Assembly: GCA_963770505.1 (NCBI GenBank)
Contig: CAVYPR010000006.1
Span: 992,001 to 1,056,000, forward strand
From: CAVYPR01 sp963770505
GTDB lineage: Bacteria > Actinomycetota > Acidimicrobiia > Acidimicrobiales > RAAP-2
Direction of reading: 5' to 3'
DNA: 64,000 bases
The first letter of the stretch is position 1, and every line of letters starts with the position of its first letter. Positions 1 to 8,030 of the stretch are shown in pieces. A program made the position numbers and the translations under genes. The notes below the pieces were generated by a model. The model had not been told where the DNA came from. It did not search any database and was given only the letters and a program-made list of their open reading frames with translations.

Positions 1-58
1 GACCGCCGGGCCGTGGCCCCGGCGCCCCGGGCGTGGACCGGGCCGGCGGCGGGCGGGC

Positions 59-1432
59 TCACGCGACGGACGGGACGGTGACCAACCCGGCGGCGAGCCG
101 CTCCTCGGTGACGTCCTCGTCGGTCATGCGGCCCGACAGGTAGTCGTCGAAGGCGGCGAGGTCGAAGTGGCCGTGGCCGCAGAGGGCGGTCAGGATCACC
201 GTCTCTTGGCCGGTCTCCCGGGCCGCCTCGGCCTCGCGCACGGCGGCGGCGATGGCGTGGGTGGGCTCGGGGGCGGGCACGATCCCCTCGGTGCGGGCGA
301 AGCGGACCCCGGCGGCGAAGCACTCGGTCTGGGGCACGGCGATCGCCTCCATGAGGCCGAGCTCGTAGACGTGGCTGAGGAGCGGGGACATGCCGTGGTA
401 GCGCAGGCCCCCGGCGTGGATCGGGTCCGGGATGAAGTCGTGGCCCAGGGTGTGCATCTTGAGCAGCGGGGTCATCCCGGCCGTGTCGCCGAAGTCGTAG
501 GCGTAGACACCGCGGGTGAGCGAGGGGCAGGAGGCGGGCTCGACGGCGCGGATGACCGGCGAGATCCTCCCGGCGAGCTTCTCGCGCAGGAACGGGAAGG
601 CCAGCCCGGCGAAGTTGGAGCCGCCGCCGGTGCAGCCCACGATGACGTCGGGGGCCGACTCGCCGGCCTTGGCCAGCTGCAGCAGGGCCTCCTCCCCGAT
701 GACCGTCTGGTGGAGGAGGACGTGGTTGAGCACGCTGCCCAAGGCGTAACGCGTGTCGGGGTCCGAGGCCGCCACCTCGACCGCCTCGGAGATGGCGATC
801 CCGAGCGAGCCGGGATGCCCGGGGTCCTGGGAGAGGAAGGTGCGCCCCGCCGCGGTGACCGCCGACGGCGAACGGTGTACGGAGGCCCCGAAGGCCTCCA
901 TCATGAGGCGCCGGTACGGCTTCTGGTCGTAGCTGGCCCCGACCTGCCAGACCTCGCAGCCGAGGCCGAAGAGCGCGCAGGCGAAGGCGAGCGCCGTCCC
1001 CCACTGCCCGGCCCCGGTCTCGGTGGTGAGGCGGCGGACCCCGGCCTTGGCGTTGTAGTAGGCCTGCGGGACCGCGGTGTTGGGCTTGTGACTGCCGGCC
1101 GGGCTGACCCCCTCGTACTTGTAGTAGATCCGGGCCGGCGTGCCGAGGGCCTGCTCGAGGCGGTGGGCCCGGTAGAGGGGGGTCGGCCGCCACTGGCGGT
1201 AGACGTCGAGCACCGCCCCCGGGACATCGACGAAGCGCTCGGAGGAGACCTCCTGGAGGATGAGGTCCATCGGGAACAGGGGCGCGAAGTCCTCGGGGCC
1301 GACCGGCTGGCGGGTGCCGGGGTGGAGGGCCGGCGGGGGCGGGCTCGGGAGGTCCGGCACCAGGTTGTACCAGGTGGTCGGCATCTCGGACTCCTCGAGC
1401 ACGAACTTGTGCTGGCGAACGGACTCATCCAT
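59..1432 (-). CDS. trpB: Tryptophan synthase beta chain, TrpB2 type
   Basis: PLP enzyme predicted to condense indole with serine to give tryptophan. The 457-residue protein has the PLP-lysine motif GSHKPNTA (K116) and a glycine-rich phosphate cradle (CTGGGSN). The roughly 80-residue N-terminal extension before the core (LPSPPPPALHPGT) and the length are typical of the TrpB2 branch, not the shorter TrpB1 that pairs with TrpA. No trpA lies beside it, as is usual for TrpB2, which often acts as a stand-alone indole-salvage enzyme. The ATG start has a G-rich stretch (GGGGGTG) a few bases upstream. Family assignment is firm; the physiological partner or substrate is inferred. Confidence 0.93.
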   Translation of the reverse strand: MDESVRQHKFVLEESEMPTTWYNLVPDLPSPPPPALHPGTRQPVGPEDFAPLFPMDLILQEVSSERFVDVPGAVLDVYRQWRPTPLYRAHRLEQALGTPARIYYKYEGVSPAGSHKPNTAVPQAYYNAKAGVRRLTTETGAGQWGTALAFACALFGLGCEVWQVGASYDQKPYRRLMMEAFGASVHRSPSAVTAAGRTFLSQDPGHPGSLGIAISEAVEVAASDPDTRYALGSVLNHVLLHQTVIGEEALLQLAKAGESAPDVIVGCTGGGSNFAGLAFPFLREKLAGRISPVIRAVEPASCPSLTRGVYAYDFGDTAGMTPLLKMHTLGHDFIPDPIHAGGLRYHGMSPLLSHVYELGLMEAIAVPQTECFAAGVRFARTEGIVPAPEPTHAIAAAVREAEAARETGQETVILTALCGHGHFDLAAFDDYLSGRMTDEDVTEERLAAGLVTVPSVA

Positions 1433-1490
1433 GGCGCACCCCCGTGCATCGCTCGCGTTCAGGCTAACCAGGGGACCCCGGCCGCGCCCG

Positions 1491-1733
1491 CTACGGCCGC
1501 CCCCCCGATCCGCTCCGCAGGCCGTCGACGGCGTCGGCCAGCTCGAGGACCATCTGGCGCAGGTCGGCGATGGCCAGCAACGCCAGCACCTCGGCCGGCA
1601 CGGCTGTGCGGCGACGCCGGCGACGCCGTCGTTCCCCCCGGGCGATGGCCATCGCCTCGTCGTCGGCCTCGTCGAACCACCTCCCCCACACGCTGGCGTC
1701 CATCCTCTCGGCGAACTGCTGGCGCATGCTCAT
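1491..1733 (-). CDS. Small hypothetical protein with Arg-rich stretch
   Basis: 80-residue protein, not recognised. It begins MSMRQQFAERMDASVWGRWF, has an acidic patch (DEADDEA), then a run of about eight arginines, and ends with a likely amphipathic helix (VLALLAIADLRQMVLELADAVDGL) that could form a coiled coil. It lies 58 bases upstream of trpB on the same strand and is divergent from the oxidoreductase gene at 1871. Codon periodicity looks coding and the reading is cleaner than the overlapping frames, but there is no homology evidence, so it remains tentative. Confidence 0.5.
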   Translation of the reverse strand: MSMRQQFAERMDASVWGRWFDEADDEAMAIARGERRRRRRRRTAVPAEVLALLAIADLRQMVLELADAVDGLRSGSGGRP

Positions 1734-1870
1734 GGGCGCACCGTACGCGGGGGCTGTGCCGCGGGCCGCCTGGTCGGGCCGGGGGCGCCCTCGCCGGAGG
1801 TGGGGCCCGGTGCCGGCGCGCTACCGTGACCCGTCGCCGGCGGTCGCTGGTCGAGGAGAGGAGAGAGCGG

Positions 1871-2965
1871 ATGAGCTTCACGCCCTACGAGCGGCCCGTC
1901 CGGGCGGCCTTCATCGGCCTCGGTCGCATCTACGACCTCAACATGCTCGCCTACCGCGACAACCCCGACGTCGAGGTCGTGGCGGTCGTCGACCCGGTGG
2001 CCGAACGGCGTGAGAGGCGCGTGGCCGACTGGCCCGGTGCCCGCGCCTTCGCCTCGGCGGCCGAGCTGGCGGCCAGCGACGTCGAGGTCGACGCGGTGGA
2101 GCTGCTGCTCCCGACCCCCATGCACACCGACGCCGTCGAGGAGCTCTTGGGCTACGGCTGGCACGTGAACATGCAGAAACCGATGTGCGACGACCTCGAG
2201 CAGGCGGAGCGCATGCTGCGGGCCGCGGCCGAGAGCGGCCGCCAGTTCCGGGTCATGGAGAACTACCTCTTCTACGAGCCGCTCCGCAAGCTCAAGGAGG
2301 TCGTCGAGGCGGGCGAGATCGGCGAGGTCGTCGGCTACCACATGAAGATGGTCGGCAGCGGGCTGGGGGGCTGGGACGTCCCCAGCGACAGCTTCGACTG
2401 GCAGTTCAAGCAGATGCAGCGCGGGCGCGGCATCCTCGTGTTCGACGACGGCTGGCACAAGCTGAGCACCGCGCTCTGGCTGTTCGGGCCGATCCGGGAG
2501 GTCCGTGCGTGGCTGGGCACGACCCAGATCGTCCCCGGGGTCATCGAGATCGACGCACCGGCCACCATCACCTGGGAGCACGAGAACGGGATCCGGGGCG
2601 TCTTCGACATCACGGTGGCGATCGACATGTACCTGCGGTCCGACTACTACACCAACGACGAGCGCTGGGAGGTGACCGGCCGGCGCGGCTACGCCCGGGT
2701 GAACCGGTGCACCGGACGGGGCATACAGCAGCCGAGTCTCGACGTCTACCGCGACGGGGTCATGCGCTCGTACCACGCGCTGGACGACGACTGGGCCAGC
2801 AGCTTCAGGGATTCGGGACGCCACTGGCTGCGCTGGCTCCACACCGGGGAGGGCCCGATGTGGTGGAGCGCCACCGACGCGCAGGACGTACTCCGCTTCG
2901 CCCTGGCCGCCTATGCCAGCAGCGCCGCCGGTGGCGTCGGGGTGGACCCGGCCAAGGTGGAGTAG
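1871..2965 (+). CDS. Gfo/Idh/MocA family NAD(P)-dependent oxidoreductase
   Basis: 364-residue cytoplasmic dehydrogenase predicted to oxidise or reduce a sugar or cyclitol hydroxyl with NAD(P). The N-terminal Rossmann fold is shown by RAAFIGLGRIYDLNML (residues about 10-25) and the following acidic strand end VVAVVDP. The family's EKP-like motif appears as NMQKPM, keeping the lysine. The C-terminal half is the usual alpha/beta substrate domain. The ATG is preceded by GGAGAGGAGAGAG, a good ribosome binding site. The open frame extends far upstream, but that part is antisense to trpB and reads as non-coding. A P450 gene starts 17 bases after the stop, so the two are probably co-transcribed. Substrate unknown. 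Confidence 0.88.
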   Translation: MSFTPYERPVRAAFIGLGRIYDLNMLAYRDNPDVEVVAVVDPVAERRERRVADWPGARAFASAAELAASDVEVDAVELLLPTPMHTDAVEELLGYGWHVNMQKPMCDDLEQAERMLRAAAESGRQFRVMENYLFYEPLRKLKEVVEAGEIGEVVGYHMKMVGSGLGGWDVPSDSFDWQFKQMQRGRGILVFDDGWHKLSTALWLFGPIREVRAWLGTTQIVPGVIEIDAPATITWEHENGIRGVFDITVAIDMYLRSDYYTNDERWEVTGRRGYARVNRCTGRGIQQPSLDVYRDGVMRSYHALDDDWASSFRDSGRHWLRWLHTGEGPMWWSATDAQDVLRFALAAYASSAAGGVGVDPAKVE

Positions 2966-2982
2966 GCGGGGGAAGAGGAGCC

Positions 2983-4176
2983 ATGGCCGCCGACGCGTCG
3001 GGCGACATCTACGACCCGTACGACCCGGCGACCCTGCAAGACCCGTACCCCGCCTACCGCCGACTCCGCGACGAGGCGCCCATCTACCACCACCAGCGGC
3101 GGAACTTCTGGGTGCTGTCGCGCTTCGCCGACGTCTTCGCGGCCGTGTCGGACACGGCCACCTTCTCCTCGGCCCAGGGCCTCACCTTCGAGCCGGACGA
3201 GATCGTGAAGCTCGGTCTGGCGCCGACCCTGGTCATGATGGACCGCCCCGAGCACACCACCTACCGGCGGCTGATCAGCCGTGGCTTCACGCCCCGCCAC
3301 GTCGCCACCTTGGAGCCGGCCGTCCGGGCCTTCGTCCGCAGCCGCGTGCGGGAGATCGCCGAGCGGGGCGAGGCCGACCTGATCGCCACGCTGGCCGGAC
3401 CGCTCCCCACGCTCGTGGTGGCGACCTACCTGGGCGTGCCCGAGGCCGACCGGGGCCAGTTCGACGCCTGGAGCGCCGCCATCGTGTCGGCCAACGCCCG
3501 GGGCGACGCCCTCGGCGGGGCCGCCGACGCCGTCGCCGACCTCTACCGCTACTTCGGTCGGCTCCTCGAGCGACGGCGCTTGGAGCCGGGCGACGACATG
3601 CTGTCGGACCTCGCGTCCGCCGAGGTCGACGGCGAGCCGCTCGACGCGCTGCGCGTCCTCGGCTACTGCTTCGTCCTGATCGCCGGCGGCAACGACACGG
3701 TGACCGGGCTGCTCGGCGGGGCCGCGGTGGCCCTGACCGAGAGGCCCGACGAGCGCCGCAAGCTCCTCGACACACCCGGACGGATCCCCGGGGCCGTGGA
3801 GGAGCTGCTCCGGTTGACCTCGCCGGTGCAGGGTCTCTGCCGGACGACGACGCGGGCGGTGACGGTCGGCGGGACCACCGTCCCCCCCGGCGAGAAGGTG
3901 CACCTGCTCTACGGGTCGGCCAACCGCGACCCGCGCGAGTGGGGACCCGGCGCCGACGAGCTGGACGTAGGTCGGCCCATCCCCCGCATGCTGGCCTTCG
4001 GGGGAGGGCCCCACCACTGCATCGGCGCGGCGGCGGCCCGGCTCCAGTGCCGGGTGGCCTTGGAGGAGCTCCTCGCCGCCCTGCCCGACTTCGCCGTCGA
4101 CCCGACGCGGGGCCGGTTGGCGCCCGGGCCCTTCGTCCGGCGCTACGAGTCGCTCCCGCTCCGGGCGTCACCCTGA
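2983..4176 (+). CDS. Cytochrome P450
   Basis: 397-residue soluble bacterial P450 monooxygenase. The I-helix oxygen-activation motif AGGNDTVTG, the ExxR pair (EELLR) and the heme loop FGGGPHHCIG with the axial Cys346 are all present, so it should bind heme and be active. No ferredoxin or reductase gene is nearby; redox partners must come from elsewhere. The ATG has GAGGAG directly upstream. It follows the Gfo/Idh/MocA gene by 17 bases and precedes a binding-protein gene by 196 bases. The context (oxidoreductase, SRPBCC, amidohydrolase, GH4) suggests oxidation of an imported organic compound, but the substrate cannot be read from sequence. Confidence 0.95.
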   Translation: MAADASGDIYDPYDPATLQDPYPAYRRLRDEAPIYHHQRRNFWVLSRFADVFAAVSDTATFSSAQGLTFEPDEIVKLGLAPTLVMMDRPEHTTYRRLISRGFTPRHVATLEPAVRAFVRSRVREIAERGEADLIATLAGPLPTLVVATYLGVPEADRGQFDAWSAAIVSANARGDALGGAADAVADLYRYFGRLLERRRLEPGDDMLSDLASAEVDGEPLDALRVLGYCFVLIAGGNDTVTGLLGGAAVALTERPDERRKLLDTPGRIPGAVEELLRLTSPVQGLCRTTTRAVTVGGTTVPPGEKVHLLYGSANRDPREWGPGADELDVGRPIPRMLAFGGGPHHCIGAAAARLQCRVALEELLAALPDFAVDPTRGRLAPGPFVRRYESLPLRASP

Positions 4177-4372
4177 GCCGGGCCGGCGGCGCCGTCCGGC
4201 ACCTGACCGGGCGGCGAGGGCCGGCGGGGTGCGGGGACCGGCATGGACCTCCGGCCCTATCCGCACCGGGGGGCGGGCGGTACAAAAGGCTGGTGGACGA
4301 CGTGAGCAGCAGGCAGGACAGTGGCCGCCCCGCCGCCCCGAAGAGGGCGGTGGCGCCCCGTGGAGGCCGGCC

Positions 4373-5704
4373 GTGACGAGGCTCGCACGGGCGCGGGCGG
4401 TGACCGCGGGCATGGCCTTGGCGGCCGCGCTGACCATGGTGACGGCACTCCCGGCGGGGGGCGCCGGCGCCTCCGCCCGCAGCACGGTGGGGAGCGGCGT
4501 CCCGGCGAGCGCCATGGGCACACGGGTGGGCGTCACGCCCACCACGGTCACGATCGGCAACATCGCCACCCACTTCGAGACACTCTTCACCGGCGCCGCG
4601 GTGGGGACCCAGGCCTACGCCGACTACGTGAACGCCCGGGGCGGCGTGAACGGCCGCAAGATCATGGTCACAGTGCAGAACACAGGCCTGAGCGGGACAG
4701 CGGACAAGCGGCTGACCCAGGCCGCCACCTCCAGTGACTTCGCACTGGTGGGCGGCTTCTCGGTCACCGACACATCGGCGGCGCAGGTCCTGGCGGAACA
4801 CCCCTCCATGCCCGACGTGCAGATGACCCTGTCGCCGTCGAAGAACGCGCTGCCCAACGTGGTCAACCCGTCCCCGCTCGGCGGCGGCTGGGAGGAGGGG
4901 TCCCTCCTCTACTTCAAGCGACAGGACCCGGCGGGCGCCAAGGACGCGGCCGCCATGGTGGCCGACGAGCCCTCCGCGGTCGACGCCTGGCAGGGCCAGG
5001 AGGCCACCATGAAGCACGTCGGCTACAAGATCGCCTACGAGAACACCTTCGCTGTCTCCGCCAAGTACGAGACATTCGTCACCGACGTGCTGGCCATGAA
5101 GAACATGGGCATCAAGATGCTGTTCATCGAGCAGAACCCGCCCCTCTACGCCGCCCCGCTCATCAGGGCCCTCAACTCGCAGGACTTCCACCCGGTCGTG
5201 GTGCTGGGCGCCTCCACGTACAGCAACAGCCTCATCGCCACATCGGGGGGTGCGAGCGCCGTCGACGGGATGTACCTGGAGCAGAGCCTCTGCTACTACC
5301 TGGGCCAGGACAGCAAGGCCATCCCGGCGGTCACAACCTTCCTCCACTGGGTGCAGGTGGCCCGTCCGGGCTGGCAGCCCGACCTGTTCACCCTCTACGG
5401 ATGGCTGTCGGCCCAACTGTTCACCCAGGGGCTCAAGAAGGCCGGAGAGGACCCGAGCCGCGGCTCGTTGCTGAAGGCGCTCGGGACGATCACGACATTC
5501 TCGGGCACACACCTCGAGACGCCGGTGGACCCGGCGGCCAAGACGCTCTCCAACTGCTACCTGATCGGCCGGATCGAGGGCGGCAAGTGGGTCCGCCAGG
5601 GCGACCCCCCGGTGACCGGGGCCACCCACGGCTACCGCTGCACCGACAGCTACTACGTGCCGCCCGGCACCGACGGCCACGGGACGGGCCATGGCGGGGG
5701 CTGA
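4373..5704 (+). CDS. Exported ligand-binding protein, branched-chain amino acid (LivK/Peripla_BP_6) type
   Basis: 443-residue substrate-binding protein of the type I periplasmic-binding fold. A GTG start at 4373 is chosen because GGAGG lies six bases upstream and the protein then opens with a standard signal peptide (VTRLARARAVTAGMALAAAL). Family marks include TTVTIGNIATHFETLFTGA, GTQAYADYVNARGGVNGRK and VQNTG. It ends with a His/Gly tail (GHGTGHGGG). No permease or ATPase gene is near, so it may be an orphan sensor or use a transporter encoded elsewhere. Thr codon ACA is used about eleven times, unlike the cytoplasmic neighbours. It overlaps the next gene by 14 bases. The ligand is unknown. 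Confidence 0.87.
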   Translation: MTRLARARAVTAGMALAAALTMVTALPAGGAGASARSTVGSGVPASAMGTRVGVTPTTVTIGNIATHFETLFTGAAVGTQAYADYVNARGGVNGRKIMVTVQNTGLSGTADKRLTQAATSSDFALVGGFSVTDTSAAQVLAEHPSMPDVQMTLSPSKNALPNVVNPSPLGGGWEEGSLLYFKRQDPAGAKDAAAMVADEPSAVDAWQGQEATMKHVGYKIAYENTFAVSAKYETFVTDVLAMKNMGIKMLFIEQNPPLYAAPLIRALNSQDFHPVVVLGASTYSNSLIATSGGASAVDGMYLEQSLCYYLGQDSKAIPAVTTFLHWVQVARPGWQPDLFTLYGWLSAQLFTQGLKKAGEDPSRGSLLKALGTITTFSGTHLETPVDPAAKTLSNCYLIGRIEGGKWVRQGDPPVTGATHGYRCTDSYYVPPGTDGHGTGHGGG

Positions 5705-6608
5705 CCGCACCCGGCCCGGGCGCAGCGTCGTACCGCTCTCGGCGGCGCCGACCGCGGACGGTCGCATCAGGCTGTGGATGATCGGGGCGGCCGTGCTGGG
5801 GCTCCTGGTCGTCGGCGCCCTGGTGCTGGTGGTCCCCTACGAGCTCCGTGGCCATCCCGGCCCGGTCCCGGTGAACTCGGTGGTGAAGGGGTTCGAGGGG
5901 AAGAACTCGACGGCGCACGGCGGAAAGCTCGCCTACGCCCTGCCCGACCAGGGGGTCTACGTCGTGAAGGGCAGCGGGACCGAACAGATCAACGTGCCCC
6001 CCAACTCCCAGCGCGACGGTTCGACCATGCCGGCCTCGGTCACGTACGTGAACAACGGCTGCTGGCGGTGGCGGGTCGACTACAACGTCGCCCACTGGGA
6101 GGCCTACAACTTCTGCCCCACCCGTACCGCCCTGTTGGAGGGCGCCGAGGTCAACTGGCAGTCATGGGACTTCGGCACCGTCAAGGTCACCAATCTCGAG
6201 CAGGTGTTCTGCCAGAAAGGGGCCGTCGTCCTGCCGCTGCACCCCAGGCCGGGCCAGACGTTCCGGTGGAGCTGCACCGGCACCGACACGGCCGTGGCGG
6301 GAAAGACCATCCAGCGGGTGGTCGTGCACATCGTCGGCCCGGCCGGGGTGAAGTTGGCCGGCGGGTCGGTCCCGGCGGTGCACGAGGTCCAGGTCACCAC
6401 CCTCAACGGGGTCCAGCGCGGGTCAGTGACCGAGAACTGGTGGTTCCGTCAGGGTTCCGGCCTCCCGCTCCGCCTGACCAGGAAGGTCGTCGTCTACTCC
6501 AGCTCGCCGATCGGGACCGTCACGTACCACGAGAGCGGGGTCTGGCAGCTGGCGTCCCTCGAGCCTCAGCACCCCTCGCCCAGGCGGGCCGGGACGACGG
6601 GCCCGTAG
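5691..6608 (+). CDS. Membrane-anchored extracytoplasmic protein of unknown function
   Basis: 305-residue protein, not recognised. A short basic N-terminus is followed by one membrane segment at about residues 30-50 (MIGAAVLGLLVVGALVLVV). The remainder (about 255 residues) should lie outside the cell and is rich in beta-forming sequence with four cysteines (NGCWRW, NFCPT, VFCQKG, WSCTGT), suggesting two disulfides. The start ATG overlaps the end of the binding-protein gene by 14 bases, implying translational coupling. It may assist the upstream binding protein, but that is inference from position only. Confidence 0.75.
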   Translation: MAGADRTRPGRSVVPLSAAPTADGRIRLWMIGAAVLGLLVVGALVLVVPYELRGHPGPVPVNSVVKGFEGKNSTAHGGKLAYALPDQGVYVVKGSGTEQINVPPNSQRDGSTMPASVTYVNNGCWRWRVDYNVAHWEAYNFCPTRTALLEGAEVNWQSWDFGTVKVTNLEQVFCQKGAVVLPLHPRPGQTFRWSCTGTDTAVAGKTIQRVVVHIVGPAGVKLAGGSVPAVHEVQVTTLNGVQRGSVTENWWFRQGSGLPLRLTRKVVVYSSSPIGTVTYHESGVWQLASLEPQHPSPRRAGTTGP

Positions 6609-6691
6609 GCACCGGCAAGGGGGGAGCGGCCCAGCCCGCCGCGACGCCACGCGGCTAGCGTTGCGGCGTCCGTGGCAAGCAGGAGCGAGCG

Positions 6692-7186
6692 TTGCAGGAA
6701 CACCACCACTCGGTCGACATCGTGGCCCGTCCCGAGGAGCTGTGGCGGCTGTTTTGGTACCGCGGTCCACGACCCCAGAGCAACGGTGACGTGCAGATCG
6801 AGATCCTCCATCCCGGCGACGACGTCGGCGAGGGCCTCGTCCGCCACTGCACCTTCCGCGTCCCCAGATACCTCCTCTCCGGTGGCCGGGGACAGTCATG
6901 GGAGTGGCTGACCGAGGTGCGGCCGTTCGAGTCGTGGCGCTACGACGCCGTCGGCAAGCCACTGTGGTCGAACGCCACCGGTCTCACCCGCTTCGAGGAC
7001 CTGGGCGACGGCCGCACCCGGGTCCACTTCTCCGAGACCTACCACGCGTTCAACCCGCTGCTCCGGGTGCTGTTCGAAAAGCGCGTGCACCGGTTCATCT
7101 CCCGGGAGAACGACCGGGTCATCGAGTCGACCCTCAACAAGGGCATCAAGTGGCTGCGCAAGCAGAACGGGCGGGGGGTCACGTGA
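6692..7186 (+). CDS. SRPBCC/START-like ligand-binding protein
   Basis: 164-residue protein resembling the SRPBCC (polyketide cyclase/dehydrase-like) fold: an initial strand HHHSVDIVARPEELWRLFW, central strands with EWLTEVRPFESWRYDAVG and a long C-terminal helix (RFISRENDRVIESTLNKGIKWL). Such proteins bind hydrophobic ligands in a helix-grip pocket. The start is TTG at 6692, supported by AGGAG six bases upstream. The stop TGA overlaps the GTG start of the amidohydrolase by four bases (GTGA), so the two are coupled. Function in this locus is unknown; binding or cyclising an aromatic or terpenoid intermediate is only a guess. Confidence 0.78.
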   Translation: MQEHHHSVDIVARPEELWRLFWYRGPRPQSNGDVQIEILHPGDDVGEGLVRHCTFRVPRYLLSGGRGQSWEWLTEVRPFESWRYDAVGKPLWSNATGLTRFEDLGDGRTRVHFSETYHAFNPLLRVLFEKRVHRFISRENDRVIESTLNKGIKWLRKQNGRGVT

Positions 7187-7995
7187 CGGTCGTCGACCTC
7201 TGGGTGAACGCCATGTCGCCGCAGGCCGCGGCGTCGTTCACCTCCCTCGAGGAGAATTCGGGGATCGAGGACCTCTTCGGCACGGAGCTCGTGGCGGGAT
7301 CGCCCCTGTCCGAGCTCCTCGAGACCATGGAGGCGTGCGGCGTCGACGTGGGGGTGCTGGCGACCGGCCTGTCCGACCCCCGCACGGCCAGGCTCCTCGA
7401 GTCGGCCGAGGCCAGCGGGGGCCGGCTGGCCGCCGCCGCGGTGGCCGACCGCCCGCAGAAGCCGTCCGAACAGGTCCGCCGCCTCCGCGAGTTCGCCGGT
7501 GCGGCGTCGCTGCGCATGGTGCGGGTGACCCCGCTGGTGGAGCAGTACCCGCTCAACCACCGCCTCTACTACCCGCTCTACGCCACGTGCGCCGAGCTGG
7601 GGCTGCCGGTGTCGATCAACGTGGGCGTGCCGGGGCCCAGGGTCCGGTCGGCGTGCCAGCACCCCGAGCTGCTCGAAGACGTGCTGATCGACTTCCCCGA
7701 ACTGGTGGTCATCGGCGCCCACATGGGGCACCCCTACGAGGCACTGCTCGTCCAGTACATGTTGAAATGGCCGAACCTCTACCTCTCGACCTCGGCCTAC
7801 CTGGCGAGGTACATGGACGAGCACCTGGTCTCGTTCATGGGCTCGTCGCGGGGCCGAGGCCGGGTGCTGTTCGGTTCGGACCACCCGTTCCTCCCCCTGC
7901 CACGGGCCCTCGCCGCCGCCCGGGACCTTCCACTCGACGCCGAGTCCATGGAGCTCTTCTTGGGTGGCACGGCCTGCAAGCTGTTGGGGATCTGA
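7183..7995 (+). CDS. Amidohydrolase-family TIM-barrel hydrolase/decarboxylase
   Basis: 270-residue protein of the amidohydrolase 2 (ACMSD-like) group. Motifs visible are VVIGAHMGHPYEA (metal/active-site histidines on a barrel strand) and RVLFGSDHPFLPL, the late strand with the conserved Asp. The usual N-terminal HxH metal pair is not evident: the protein begins VTVVDLWVNAMSP, where DxHxH would be expected, so metal binding may be incomplete. Members hydrolyse or decarboxylate cyclic and aromatic acids. The GTG start shares four bases with the preceding stop. A family-4 glycosidase gene follows after 35 bases. Confidence 0.85.
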   Translation: MTVVDLWVNAMSPQAAASFTSLEENSGIEDLFGTELVAGSPLSELLETMEACGVDVGVLATGLSDPRTARLLESAEASGGRLAAAAVADRPQKPSEQVRRLREFAGAASLRMVRVTPLVEQYPLNHRLYYPLYATCAELGLPVSINVGVPGPRVRSACQHPELLEDVLIDFPELVVIGAHMGHPYEALLVQYMLKWPNLYLSTSAYLARYMDEHLVSFMGSSRGRGRVLFGSDHPFLPLPRALAAARDLPLDAESMELFLGGTACKLLGI

Positions 7996-8030
7996 AGGTG
8001 GACGTGACCGGTGGCCGAAAGGGAGGCGAC

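Noticed and set aside
167..1870. Upstream extension of the Gfo/Idh/MocA reading frame
   Set aside because: This part is antisense to trpB and its translation is low-complexity Gly/Arg; the ATG at 1871 has a good binding site and begins at the Rossmann fold.
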